A stretch of 64,000 nucleotides of DNA from Chloranthus sessilifolius (taxonomy: Eukaryota > Streptophyta > Magnoliopsida > Chloranthales > Chloranthaceae): positions 76,573,301 to 76,637,300 of the forward strand of contig CM037592.1 in the NCBI GenBank assembly GCA_021018995.1, in the 5' to 3' direction. This document shows positions 22,380 through 33,580 of this stretch, piece by piece (within the stretch, counting starts at the first letter, position 1; every line of letters begins with the position of its first letter). Made by a program: the position numbers and the translations under genes. The notes beneath the pieces were generated by a model that was given only the letters and a program-made list of their open reading frames with translations, was not told the DNA's origin and did no database searches.

Positions 22380-23050
22380 CGCGAAGCTCGGCACGCTTTG
22401 GAACATCTGGTCGCAGGGATGGAAATGAACCTAGCGAAGGTGTTGATTCAATCTGGATTGCGTGACAATCTCCCAGGTTGACCTTGGAGCGCGCGATAGT
22501 GTGAGATGAATTCCTTTGAATTGCGCGAGCAGCTCCTAGGTCTCTATTTGGATTGCGCGAAAAGTTCTAAGGTTCATTTTAAATCTCGCGACATCCTTAG
22601 AATCTCGTGACAGCAAATGTAGTATTTCGGTTGAATTGCACGAGCGGCTCCTAGGTCCCTGTTGGACCTCATGATAGCTTTTGAATCTCACGACAGCACA
22701 TGTATAGCTCTATGGGAATGGCGCGAGGGGTTCGCTGGTGTACATGAATCGCGCAACAGCTGATGGATGGCGCGAGGGGTTTGCTGGTGTACATGAATCA
22801 CGTGACAGCTAATGGATGGCTCTATGTGAATCGCGCGAGAGGTTCTCAGGTACACATGAATCTCGCGATAGCTATTGAATGTTTCCATGTGAACTACGCG
22901 AAATTCTCCCAGACTTCCTTTTTAACCTCACGATAGCTTTTGAAGCTCGCGAGAGTCTCCCAGGCTTCTATTTTAACCTCGCAATAGCTTTTGAGGCTCG
23001 CGAGAGTCTCCCAGGCTTCTATTTTGGACCCAGTGATAGTCAGGTAGAAA
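22380..23050 (-). repeat. CGCG-core motif array upstream of ORF2
   Basis: At least twenty words (TTGCGCGAGCAG, AATCGCGCAACAGC, ATGGCGCGAGGGG, AATCGCGCGAGAGG, ATCTCGCGATAGC, GCTCGCGAGAGTC) stand in 670 bases. Two true tandem units are included: a 49 bp unit starting at 22721 and 22770, and a 51 bp unit starting at 22936 and 22987. The words are those of the element's own LTR (15480-16045). The array fills most of the gap between pol and ORF2. Confidence 0.85.
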
Positions 23051-23378
23051 ACAAAGAGCATGTGCTCTCTGTTCTGCCCCTTTGCATGTTTGCCGTGGTT
23101 GGATCCTAGGCATGACCTTCACCTATGGCTACCTCTAGACACATGTAAACTCAATCATACAATCAAGGACAACAAAAATCAACCTCCCACAATAGGCATT
23201 CAACAGAAGCTATTAATTGAAGAGCAGTAAGAATCAAACCAAGCATCAAAAGTTAAAACAGATAGGTCCAGATTCAGATAGGACCACTTAACAAATCCTA
23301 GAGAATATAAATAAAAGAAAGTAAGATAAATCAACCAAAAACTAAGTACATATGATACAGTAATGACACACCTGTGGA
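23051..23378 (-). other. Spacer between pol and the ORF2 promoter array
   Basis: About 330 bases of AT-rich sequence directly after the pol stop. Nothing recognisable was seen. Confidence 0.6.
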
Positions 23379-25499
23379 TCAGTTTGAAGAAGGATCCCCT
23401 TGAAAGTGAATGGTGTCCATGAGTTCGGCAGGTTTTTCAAAATAAGGCTTAAGCCACTGACCATTCACCTTCAAGATTCTCCCAGACTAGGGATCCTTGA
23501 TTTCCACAGCACCAGATGGGGAAACATGCATGACAATGTAAGGACCTTCCCATCTGGATTTCAATTTGCCCAAAAAAAATTTAAGTTAAACAACCAAACC
23601 TTATCACCAGTAATGAAACTTTTTCTCAACAGTCCTTTGTCAAAGAAAGCTTTGGACCTTTCCTTGTAGATCCTAGCATTGGCATACGCATCCATCCTTA
23701 GTTCTTCCAATTCTGACAGCTGTAGTAACCTGTGATGACCAGCAGAAGTTAGATCTAGATTTAAATGTTTAAGGGCACAATAGGCCCTGAGTTCTAACTC
23801 CACTGGGAGATGACAGGCCTTGCCATAGATCAGTCTGAAAGGGGACATACCGATGGGAGTCTTATAGGTAGTCCTATAAGCCCACTGTGCATCATTAAGC
23901 TTGTTAGCCCAATCCTTCCTATCAGTCCTCACAGTTTTCTCAAGGATATGCTTGATCTCCCTATTTGAAATTTCAACTTGCCCACTGGTTTGTGGGTGGT
24001 AGGGAGTAGCAATCCTATGGGTGACAGAATATTTCTTGAGCAAGCTCTCAAAATTTCTGTTGTAGAAATGGCTCCCCCCATCACTGATAATGGCTCTAGG
24101 AGTGCCAAATCTGGAGAAGATATTCTGCTTTATAAACTTGAGGACAACCTGATTATTATTAGTTATTGTGGCAATGGCTTCTACCCATTTGGAAACGTAG
24201 TCCACTACCACTAAGATGAAATGAAAACCATTTGAAGGAGGAAAGGGGCCCATGAAGTCAATACCTCACACATCAAATAGTTCTACAATAAGGATGGGCT
24301 ATAAAGGCATTGAATTTCGTTTGGACAGCCCTCCTAATTTCTGACACCTTTCACAGGTCTTGCAGTGTGTATTGGCATCTCTGAAAAGAGAAGGCCAATA
24401 GAACCCACACTGCAACACTTTGTCAGCTATTTTTCTCCCACTAAACTGACCCCCACAGGCATTTTCATGGCACATGGCCAGAATACTAGGGACATCACTT
24501 TCGGGAATACATTTGCGAAAGGTTTGATCTGCACAATACTTGTTCAAGAAAGCTTCCTCCCAGAAAAAGAATTTGACCTGTGAGAAAAACAAGTCTTTGT
24601 CCATTTTTGTCCACTGGGCAGGAATCGTGCCTATTATTAGATAGTTGACAATATGTGCATACCAAGGAACTAAAGATTGAATGGCAAATAGTTGCTCATC
24701 CGGGAAGACATCATTTGTAGCAAGGTCATCAACACCTTTTTCCAACATAATTCTGGACAAATGATCAGCCACCACATTTTCTACACCCTTTTTGTCCTTG
24801 ATTTTGATGTCAAACTCCTACAACAGGAGTATCCATCTAATCAATCTGGGCTTTGCATCCTTCTTGGACAGTAGGTACTTTAATGTTGAGTGGTCAGTGA
24901 GGATGATAGTTTTATACCCAAGTAGGTAAGGTCTAAACTTGTCCACAGCAAAAACCACTGCTAGAAGCTCTTTCTCAGTGGTTGTGTAGTTCAGCTGAGC
25001 TTCAGCAAGTGATTTACTAAGATATGCAATGACCACAGGCAGCTTATCTTTTCTCTGGCCCAGGACAACACCTATTGCCAAGTCAGATGCATCACACATC
25101 AACTCAAAGGGCAAGGTATAGTCAGGTGTTTAGAGTACAGGAGCAGAGGTGAGGTAAATTTTCAAAGTTTCAAAAGCTTTAAGACATTCAGCAGAGAAGT
25201 CAAAGGACACATCCTGGCAGAGCAGGTGGCACAAAGGTTTAGCAATGTGGCTGAAGTCTTTGATAAACCTCCTGTAGAATCCAGCATGTCCAAGGAAAGA
25301 TCTGATTTGCTTGACTGTTCTTGGAGGGGGCAAATTTGCATTGAGGTCAACTTTGGCCTTGTCTATCTCAATTCCATCTTTAGAGACCACATGGCCCAAC
25401 ACAATTCCTTGTGTTACCATGAAGTGGCTCTTTTCCCAACTTAGGATCAAATTGGTCTCTTCACATCTTTGTAAGACCTGATGGAGGTGTTGTAGACAT
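23379..25499 (-). pseudogene. pol: pol of D-minus: RT end, RNase H and integrase
   Basis: On the - strand the frame opens inside RT (CLQHLHQVLQRCEETNLILS, then FLGHAGFYRRFIKDFS); the polymerase YxDD is missing. RNase H follows with all three acidic signatures ([37 protein letters not shown]), at about 25114-24818. Integrase has a zinc-binding domain (CHENACGGQFS...CERCQ) whose second His is replaced by Gln. Its catalytic core keeps D, D and E ([34 protein letters not shown]). A one-base shift in an A8 run at 23571-23578 splits off the C-terminus, which then reads [13 protein letters not shown] to the TGA at 23379. Stops also lie at about 25129, 24817 and 24298. Product: replication and insertion enzymes. 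Confidence 0.9.
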
Positions 25500-25500
25500 T

Positions 25501-25525
25501 GGTGTCTAGATAGAAGCTAGACACC
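25501..25525. repeat. Perfect inverted repeat at the D-minus/Tat-1 junction
   Basis: GGTGTCTAG (25501-25509) and CTAGACACC (25517-25525) flank a 7-base loop. The arms contain TAGACACC, which is also the third to tenth bases of the Tat LTR terminus (TGTAGACACC). D pol homology ends immediately to the left. Confidence 0.8.
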
Positions 25526-26949
25526 ACACATATTATCTTTTGGGATGTGGTGTCAACTAGGCACAGACTTCTAATAAAAAAAAGGAAATCTATCTTTTTA
25601 TAAGGATTTTATCTTGTCTATTTTGTTTTCGTAAAATGATAAACTGGGGGTTTGTGGTGGCTATTCCTGTGGCGCACATAGTGCGGGTGTGAAAATGGGA
25701 AAGGAAAATGTATTATCTTTTATAAAAGTGGCCTTTCCGGTCATCGAGCCAATCATCCCGGAGTAGGGTGTGCATAGTGCTAGGAAGGGAAGATCATTAA
25801 CTCTTTCTGTGGTTTTTTCCTTTTCTTCTTCTCTCTTTTTTTTCTCGGTTTGATGCCTTAATTATCAGGGGGATGACAGTTCCTCTTTTGAGCATGGTCA
25901 AACCCCTCTTTCACATGATTGGGTTCGAGTGAGGTTAGCAACTTTTACCGAGGCCGGAACATCCATCCCTTGGGATCGAATCAACCTTCTCTCTTTACCC
26001 TGGGTCATACGCTTGACGGTGCGGTCATTTAAGACCTTCTTGTTTGGGACCCTAATTTGAGCTAACATGAGCGGCCCGGTCAGGAGTCGAGTATACGGGA
26101 GGGTAACTAAGGGATCATTCCTATTATCTTTTAACCTTTTCTTCTTTTCAACATTCTTACTCACAACGCCCAAGGTGAGTTTTCGTCGTGCTCGTTGTTT
26201 CTCTCTTTTTATCCGTAGCGCCCTCTCGGGTTTTCACTACATCCATGGATTATCATGTTTACCCCCGGTTCCCTTTTAGGTTTTCACCTGGTCCACACAA
26301 ACTCGCTCTTCTTACCCATAGCACCCTCTCGGGTTTTCACTACGTCCATCTTGTTTTAAGCTTGTATTTTTTTTTTTTCGTTTTATCGAAGGCCATGACA
26401 TGGACGTCGATTCCGTCATAGCAGACCGGATGGGGTTCCCGTCGTCCCTCAACTTGGCTTGAGCAGACTCGACGGATACTTTAACTGCTCGTAGACCTTA
26501 AAGAGGGCTTTTCTTGAAGATGTATTGTGGTCATGGGTAAGGTTAGGAATTTGAAGGTATTCTGGGTTAAAAGGGTTTCCTTGATTGGGTTCTAGTTGCC
26601 ATAATATGCTTCCCCCTTTGGGGGATCATGACTGTACATGCCCCACCTTTTCTCTATATATATTTTTTTGCTTTTTTGGATAATCTCTTTTTGGGGTTTT
26701 GCTTTTCCGATTTTTTTGTTTTTAATGGTAACTCTTTTTCTTCTTCTTCCTTTTTTTTTGTTGGTATATGTACACATATTTTCTTTTCCTTGGAGGGGTT
26801 TATTGAAAGAAAGGCCAACGTCTCAATGGGTGTAGCAAAGGGTATGAGCATTTAGGGACATTTTTTTAGCTACTAGGCTTTGAAATGATGGCCTCTTTTG
26901 TGGGATCATTGAGTAGTCACATATCCGTTTTATCAATATTTACCTTGTC
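25526..26949 (-). other. 3' non-coding spacer of Tat-1
   Basis: The region lies after the integrase stop, with no credible ORF. It contains a direct repeat of about 35 bases (26211-26245 and 26315-26349) with GCCCTCTCGGGTTTTCACTA as its core in the first copy and one change in the second. T-rich runs make spurious ORFs between 26590 and 26860. A long spacer after integrase is normal for Tat elements. Confidence 0.6.
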
Positions 26950-27326
26950 GCAGAGACCCTATGAGTAGAACCGTCAGACATATCTAGCATTGATGGGCTC
27001 AGGAAAATGATCTCTGTCCATGGTGGCGAGGTGGATGGTGTACCCTGGGAGCACTTCTTGAATGACGTAAGGTCCTTCCCAGTTAGGCTTGAATGTCCCT
27101 CTCGAATCGGCGTGCAAGGATTGAAATATCTTCTTCAGTGTCTTGTCTCCTACCTTTAGATCTCGACCACGAACACATTTGTTGTAAGCGTGCGATTCAC
27201 CTTTGATAGACTTGGGTATGACAAAAGGCTAGTAGCCTTTTCTCATCCAGTAGGTTAGGATGCTCAAAGCGGGATCTCACTATTTCAGCTTCGGATAGGT
27301 CTGACTCAAGGAGTATACGGAGCGAG
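26950..27326 (-). pseudogene. Tat-1 integrase, C-terminal part
   Basis: On the - strand it reads ESDLSEAEIVRSRFEHPNLL, then NKCVRGRDLKVGDKTLKKIF, then TFKPNWEGPYVIQEVLPGYT and DRDHFPEPINARYV. This is the C-terminal DNA-binding domain with the KPNWEGPYVI signature of Tat integrases. It joins the part at 36807-37543 once the nested element is removed. GCGAG (27322-27326) is the left copy of the target duplication. In-frame stops are present. Confidence 0.85.
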
Positions 27327-27999
27327 TGTTAGTCAATGATTTTTACAACATTTTATCCCTTAGAGTGCTTAATAACTATTTTTTAGTGTTGGTTGCAGTT
27401 TAGGAATAAATATACAACTATCAATATTTATGTGCTAAGAGGAGGAGATTAGAAGCAACCAAGTGCTTCAATCTACATCAGCAGTTGTAGATAATTATGT
27501 GGTTCAGCACATTCAAGCAAACACCTATGAAGGACTCAAAAGACTGCAAAAGTATACATTTTAGGCTAAGGAGCATATCCAGAGCTAGAGATGCACATTT
27601 CAGCAAGGTGCACAAAGAATGGGCACACTAAAGAAAACAGCAAAATGATTTACCACCTACAGTAGTTGCATAAGGTTCAACAACGTGGAGTTGAGCAAGC
27701 CTCAACACTTTCAGATTTTTACGTCGGTGCACATTGGACAAAGTAGTTTTAGCATGTGCAAACTAGTGTGCACAAGCTGAAGAGGAGAAGCAGCTACACA
27801 TTATACCAACACGGCTACAAGTGCACATTAATTGCAGCTCCAGCCATTTCATCAGCATCAGCCTATCTGTCGAGGTGTGCACACAGCTAACCTACAAAGA
27901 AGATGCCTAATACATTCAGCACACATCCAGCAACTACAACATTTCCAATTGCAGCAGCAAATTATATCAAGCATGTAAGGGTTGCAACAAAAAGGGCAC

Positions 28000-28720
28000 A
28001 AATCTGTTGAGCTCCTTCAGGCCCTCATGCATTGGATCTATCGACTCAAAGAGTTTGCAGCTGTAGCACCTATCAAAATCTGCAGCTTCATGCATCCCAT
28101 CCTATCGACATGTAGCCGAAGTTGCAGCCAACTGCTCGAGCAGATGAGCACCAACCTATCAAGGAGTCCTTTGCACTTCAACCTGTTGAGTTTCAGACTA
28201 GCAAGCTTCAGCACTAACCCATCTATCTTGTCGAGCTATTAAACTTTAGAAACTCCAACCGTCGACATCTTCAGCCTCTTGCTTAAGAACCTGTCGACTA
28301 CATTCACCTGCAAGCTCTAAACATCTCGAGCAGCCAAGCCTTACATCCTGTCGAGTCCTTAAGCTGCAGCCCCTCAGACCTGTCGACTTGTGAGCGGCAT
28401 CCTTACCCTCCAACCTATCAAGCACTTAAAGATTCAAACCTGTCGACAGCATGAAGCTGCAGCCTTATCATCTTATCGATGGGAACTTCAAGATCCTCTC
28501 GAGCACTTCAACAAACCCAACTTCCCATTGCAAACCTGCCGAGTGGATCGTCATTACCTTCAGCCCACCTCTCTAATTGCTCCTTCTATCCTCTCAACAT
28601 CTTGCTGAAGTTGCTACACTCCAACCCAACCTCTCGACCAGCAGCCCACACCTTAGCCAACCCCACGAAATGAATGGAATACATCACCAAACTTGTCAAC
28701 CTTCAACTTCCATCCTCACG
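28000..28720 (+). repeat. TCGA-core motif array, 5' LTR of element C
   Basis: More than fifteen words such as CTGTTGAG, ATCGACTC, CATCCTATCGACATG, CCGTCGACATC, AACATCTCGAGCAG, CCTGTCGACTTG, CTCTCGAGCAC and CTCACGAAG are spaced 25-45 bases apart, with AGCTGCAGC-like spacers. Most contain palindromic TCGA, often as TGTCGACA or TCTCGAG. It is better preserved in the 3' LTR (34260-35000). Confidence 0.75.
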
Positions 28721-29160
28721 AAGAGGTGTTGAAGTGGCAGCATATCCATGCACACCACAGAACCTCTTGAAATTCATCTTCACCACATTGCTGAAACTAC
28801 AGCAGATTTGAATAACCTTTAATGAAGCTGCATCAGCCCATGGTTCCTCAAGCTGATCCAACTCGGGCTCCATCAAATCTGAAGTAAGAAGGCTGTTTCG
28901 ATAAAGGCTACGGGTGGAGTTGTATTTTTAGGTAAATATTGTTGAATGGCGGGGGTAATTTTGAAACTTCACAGCAGGGATAGCTGCCCACATCTGCAAA
29001 TTGTTTTGGGAGAAAATATTTGGTGGAAGCTTCAGCTGAGCACAAGAGAATTGGATCCCTTTCTTCTCTCTAATACATATGGAATTCTAAAACAGGGATC
29101 AAGCTTAGAAATCTCTCCTCTGATTGGCTGCAATCAAAAGCACTTGGATCACAACAATTG

Positions 29161-29170
29161 TATATATAAA
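29161..29170 (+). promoter_or_regulatory. TATA box, 5' LTR of element C
   Basis: TATATATAAA lies downstream of CTGATTGGCTGCAATC. It is equivalent to TTATATAAAT at 35431-35440 in the 3' LTR. It would drive element transcription from about 29200. Confidence 0.65.
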
Positions 29171-30533
29171 ACTCCTTGCTACTGTAATTTCTCATAAAGG
29201 AATCCATAGAATAACTTTGAATCTCCCTAGCTCATTTAGGTTTAGTTTTAGGTTTTTCTTTTACCTTTTCTCTTCCCCCTTCTCTCCCTAATCTAGCTTG
29301 TTGGATTAGATCTAGGTAGCAGTTTAGATTTGATTTGTAATTGTAAATAAATTTGTAAATTCATTGTGAAGATCTCTAGATTCATGCACAGACTGTAGGC
29401 TTGAGGCAGATCATTGTAAGTATTGTATGATCAATAAAATGCTATTTTTAAAGTCCCATTAGATCTGTAATTTTTCTATTTATTTGCTTTAGATTTTTCC
29501 AGATCTAATGCACCTATGGTTGCCTGAGCTTGTAGCCTTGCAACCATAGTGCTTGAAGTAATTTTCATCTTCTAAGCATCACCCTCACTGCTGGAATAAA
29601 TCTCTAGGATGATCTGTGACCATTCAAGTGGACAGATCATACCCTTAGGACTAATCTAGAAGTAAAGGTGAGCTTGGATTCTTCTTCTTTGCACTTGTGC
29701 TTGTAGCCAAAATGAAAGATTGTAGCAGATCTAACTCTTGCTCTGATTTCCAGATCTGTTTTCAGTGAAGAGATCTGGAATTATCCTGAGATTGCAACGT
29801 TGTGAGCTTAGGCATTGTAGCTGTTTGAAGTAATGACTAGCTGAGTTTAGATCCCTAAATAATCTCTCATTTCTAGTGGTTCTCACCAGATTTACATGGA
29901 TTATTTGATCCTATGGTTATAAGTGCTTGTAGCCTTACAAGCATAGTGGCTGCAATGGTTTTATTGTTTCAATTTGAACCTTAGGATTTGATAAAGTCTA
30001 TAAGATGATCTGTAACCATTCAAGTGGACAGATCACACCCTTAATATCAGTTCAAGACTTTGGTTTGTTTTGAATTCTTCTACCTTTCACTTAGGCTTGT
30101 AGCCAAGTGAAGGATAGCTGCAAATTCACATGTCTTGATCTAATTTGCAATAAGAATCAGTCCCTAGCTGCCTACTTCCCCCCATTTTATATTTTATTTC
30201 ACCATCCATCTTCTTCAATCTTTTAGATTAGTTATATATTTCTATTTTATAAATTAGATCTAGTGACACTCGAAAAACTTTTTCTTCTTAGGTTAGGTTA
30301 GAATTGCCAGATCTATAGCAGATCTGGAGGTCTACTATACACCTTCTAGGTTTTAGATCACTACTCCCTATGAGACAAACTCTTACATATTAAAACTTGC
30401 TATAAATTGACCCTGTATCTTGTAGGTCTAGGAATATTTTAGTTGTGCTGTTTCCACCCTTTATTTTACTTTGATTTTAATTTATTTTCACCACACAATA
30501 AATCAGCACACTAGAAATTCTGCAACAAGTTTT

Positions 30534-30551
30534 TGTCGCCGCTACCAGGCA
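30534..30551 (+). other. Primer binding site of element C, tRNA-Asp type
   Basis: TTGTCGCCGCTACCAGGC follows the LTR end by a few bases and resembles the Athila primer site TGGCGCCGTTGCCGGGGA (tRNA-Asp). Several changes suggest decay. Confidence 0.7.
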
Positions 30552-33500
30552 ATTTTGATCTAGATAGTAGATTTGAGTTTTTCCTTTTTTAGATTTGATT
30601 TTTCTTTAGTTTTTAATTCTGTTTTATTTTAAATTTGTACATTGCATTCCAAGTGTTTGATTAAATGTTTGCTGCAGTTTGTGTGTAGAAAACCTGTTTT
30701 GAACTGCAGTAATTCTGAATTTCTGAGTTTTATTCTTTGCCTTCTAGCTATTTGAAAAAATGTTGCTATCACCTTTTTGCCTGTTTGCAAATATGAGGCA
30801 GTGGTCTGAGTTTTTCTTTTGGATTTGCTTATTATATTTACTTTGCTTGAATAAGATACTGCTGTAGTTTTTAAATTTTTACAGATCTGGAGCAGCCGCC
30901 ATAAGAGGAGCAAATGGAATGCAGTAGGAGCAGATCTGCCTGAGTTTGCATCCCCTTCTCCTTTGCATTCATTTTCAATTTTTAAATTCTCTAAAACCAG
31001 CAGTTTAACTATTTTTGGTGTTTGCCTTGATTTTAATTGCTGGTGTCATTTTAGCATGCTGATTTTTTTTAAAAAAACCACAAAAACCAAATAAAAAAAA
31101 ATCGAAGAAAATGAAAACACAAATAAAAAATCCTAATTATTTGTACTCTTCAGCAGTAGTAAATAAGGGCTGTTGTTTAGCCCTAGCTGATCCAAAATCA
31201 ATAAAAAAAATTAAAAAAAACATTATAAAACACATAAATTTTTTTCAGATGGGATGCTTTTCTCTGCTTTCATTCATGAACCCCCATTTGACCCTACTAA
31301 GATCATGCCCCTTCATTTTGAGGAATCATGAAGGTTAATGAGTAGTGGATCGTATACTGTTTTACAAATTCAGTGGAGCCACTGATTGTATTTTCCTTCA
31401 AAATTTCTTCACAATTAATAGATCTCAGCTGTGTATGAATCCTGTTTTTATCTGTGTACATCCATGCTTCATCATTTTAAAATTCATATTGATTCATACA
31501 CATTCTCAGCAATTTCTCAGATCAAAACACAAAGGGGAACTTACCACACACAGAGGATTTTTCTTTTGCCTTGGGGATCTTACCTTAACATTGATGATTC
31601 ATGATTTTGTCTTAGGATTTTTCTGTTTTAGGAATTTAGTTTAAATTCTATTTTTAGTTTGCTAATTTTTTATTTCTTAGGTTAATGTGTGTCCTAGTTT
31701 TACTGATTTTCTGCATTTTTGTATTTTTATATTCAGTTCCTTACTTATGTTTGCTATTTTTTCTGTTGGTAGCAATAGTTTCCTTTCATTTGTACCATAC
31801 TTCTTTTATTTTTCTATTCATATATTTAGTTTTTACCTTCTATTTTCTGCTGCATATAATTTTGATTTTTCTGCTTATTTTCCTTTCTTCTGTTACCCTA
31901 TTGCCCCTAGTTACTCAATGTGTAAACATTGAGGACAATGTTCATCATAAGTTTTGGGTATGGTAGGTGTGCCAATGAAATAAGTTAATGCTAGTGCAAC
32001 TATGTTGAAAATTTTTTAAAAATAAAATGATTTCCCACCTGATTTTATTTTGAAAAAGGGGAAATTAAAAATTTTATAAAACTGAAATATGATGTAGTTC
32101 TAACATTTTTCATGAAGCAAATGTCAAGAATTTTAAAAAATTGATGCTTAGTGAACTTGAAAAGAGAGAAAATTGTGAGGATATACCCCAGGAATTTGAT
32201 GGAAGGCCATAACCAATGAGATTTGGGCCTGAAAAACTTTCCTTGAATAGTGTCTTGGCAATTTTTTTCTACTCTAAGGGCTGATTGGATCTAGTTTTGA
32301 TCACTAGAAGTTAGGCAAATTCAAGTTGAAACAGCTTGACATCATTCATGACATTAACGACATGAAGTAAGGCCATCCATTGGACAGTTTGAGCATAAAA
32401 ATCCCCACCTTTCAATTGCCCTTGATACACACCATTTGAAACTTGAAAATCCTAGTTTTTCTTTGATAAAAAACTAAAAAATTTGAACCCAAAACCCCTT
32501 GACCTGTTTCAGTTCCCCCTTAATCTAAGAAATCAGGAAATGAAGGATAAGTGAAGTTAGAGGTGCAAGGTTTGATGTTTGGTTAAAAGAGAAGAAAGCA
32601 CACTTAGTGGCATTGTGGCATCCTAGCCAATAAAAAGAAAGATGGAGGAAAAAGTACAAAAAGCATACAAAAAAGAAAAGAAAAATAGAAAAGCAAAAGA
32701 AAAGAGTGAGAGAGAAGTCATTTCATCAGATAGTTTGAAAAAGAAGAGTAGAAGCTGGCCACTTTGGCTCTGAAAATTCAAAAACAAGATGGAATTTTGC
32801 TGAAATGAAGGTTGTGAAGTTGAAAATCACCTCCTTACCTTGTTGATTTCTCAATTTTGAATCCTTTCATTCCCTTTTATTCTTTATAAACTTCCCCCCA
32901 TAAGCCACATTACAACCCAACAAAAAGACCCTACTGATCTAAAAATTGATTGAGCTGTCATGTGGAGATGAGGATTTGTTTAATCTATGGTGAAAAGAGT
33001 TAAAAAAATTAAGAAATTAGAGCAATCCCTATGCTCATGCTTGCAGTCCTATTTGAGGGTTGTAACTGCTCTTGAGCCGTGCAAAATGATGCACCCTTTT
33101 ATTTTTGTTGTGAGTGACAGCCCTGGTAAGACTTGGGTCTGAAATCTAATTTGTTTAGGGCAATATCAAATAGAATTCTCAATTTAAAAGCAAGCTCTAC
33201 ATTAATTTTTAGGTACAATGCCTTCACATAAGCTGATTGAGAGTGAAGGAATTGTAGCAGAATTTCAGTTTAAAACTGATGTTTTTATGCTGAGAATCCT
33301 CTAAAATTAAATGAACAAGGAGCGGAATGAATTTTATTTTACTTGAACTCTGTTTTAGCATGTTGCATTGGCATTAACTGATTGTATTGGAGAAGTTTGT
33401 GGGTACCTTCACTGAAAATACTCAAGAGACTCCATTCCTCCACTAGGGATGACCTAGGGGTTTAAAAGGCTTGGTGCATGTGCCCACCGTGTTCCCTATG

Positions 33501-33562
33501 AAAGTGGCATTTATTTTCGTAGGTTGGTTGCTTTATATTTCACTTTGCTCGAGGACTAGCAA
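30552..33562 (+). other. Non-coding interior of element C
   Basis: No gag or pol similarity appears in any frame. An ATTGAGGACAATG signal followed by AAGTTTTGGGTATGG (about 31928-31962) is the Athila internal purine signal. From there to the polypurine tract the sequence aligns with the D-minus 3' spacer, including CTCCACTAGGGATGACC and TAGGGGTTTAAAAGGCTTGG. The 30552-31900 part is T-rich and gives only spurious hydrophobic ORFs. Confidence 0.75.
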
Positions 33563-33580
33563 AGGTTAGGTTTGGGGGTG
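33563..33580 (+). other. Polypurine tract of element C
   Basis: GGTTAGGTTTGGGGGTG directly precedes the 3' LTR start TGTTAGTCAATG and matches that of D-minus. Confidence 0.8.

Larger units (their letters stand above)
13836..25499 (-). mobile_element. Athila-like Ty3-gypsy element D-minus, 5'-truncated
   Basis: On the - strand the order is RT fragment, RNase H, integrase, a long env-position ORF2, a small ORF3, an internal polypurine tract, a polypurine tract and the 3' LTR. The long ORF after integrase with a plant-transposon-protein domain, the Asp-type primer site seen in its sister copy at 63866, and the wide spacer between ORF2 and LTR are Athila traits. The 5' LTR, gag, protease and most of RT are missing; homology breaks at about 25499 inside RT against Tat-1 3' sequence. 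A second member, D-plus, begins at 61387. Confidence 0.85.
27327..30527 (+). repeat. 5' LTR of element C
   Basis: It runs from TGTTAGTCAATG to TTCTGCAACA. Compared with the 3' LTR it lacks 23 bases near 27360. In order it carries a TCGA-motif array (about 28000-28720), ATTGG and TATA boxes (29161-29170), and two copies of a GATCTGT/ACAGATC hairpin (29611-29638, 30007-30034). Confidence 0.92.

Noticed and set aside
22380-23050. CRISPR-like array
   Set aside because: Units are imperfect, spacing is irregular, and the setting is a plant retroelement; there are no cas genes.
26592-26855. Lys-rich and Phe-rich frames on both strands
   Set aside because: They arise from T-rich runs in the Tat-1 3' spacer and have no counterpart in Tat proteins.
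31685-31966. 93-codon hydrophobic, membrane-like open frame
   Set aside because: It comes from T-rich DNA inside the non-coding interior of element C; Phe/Leu/Ile runs follow from composition, and the Athila internal purine signal overlaps its end.
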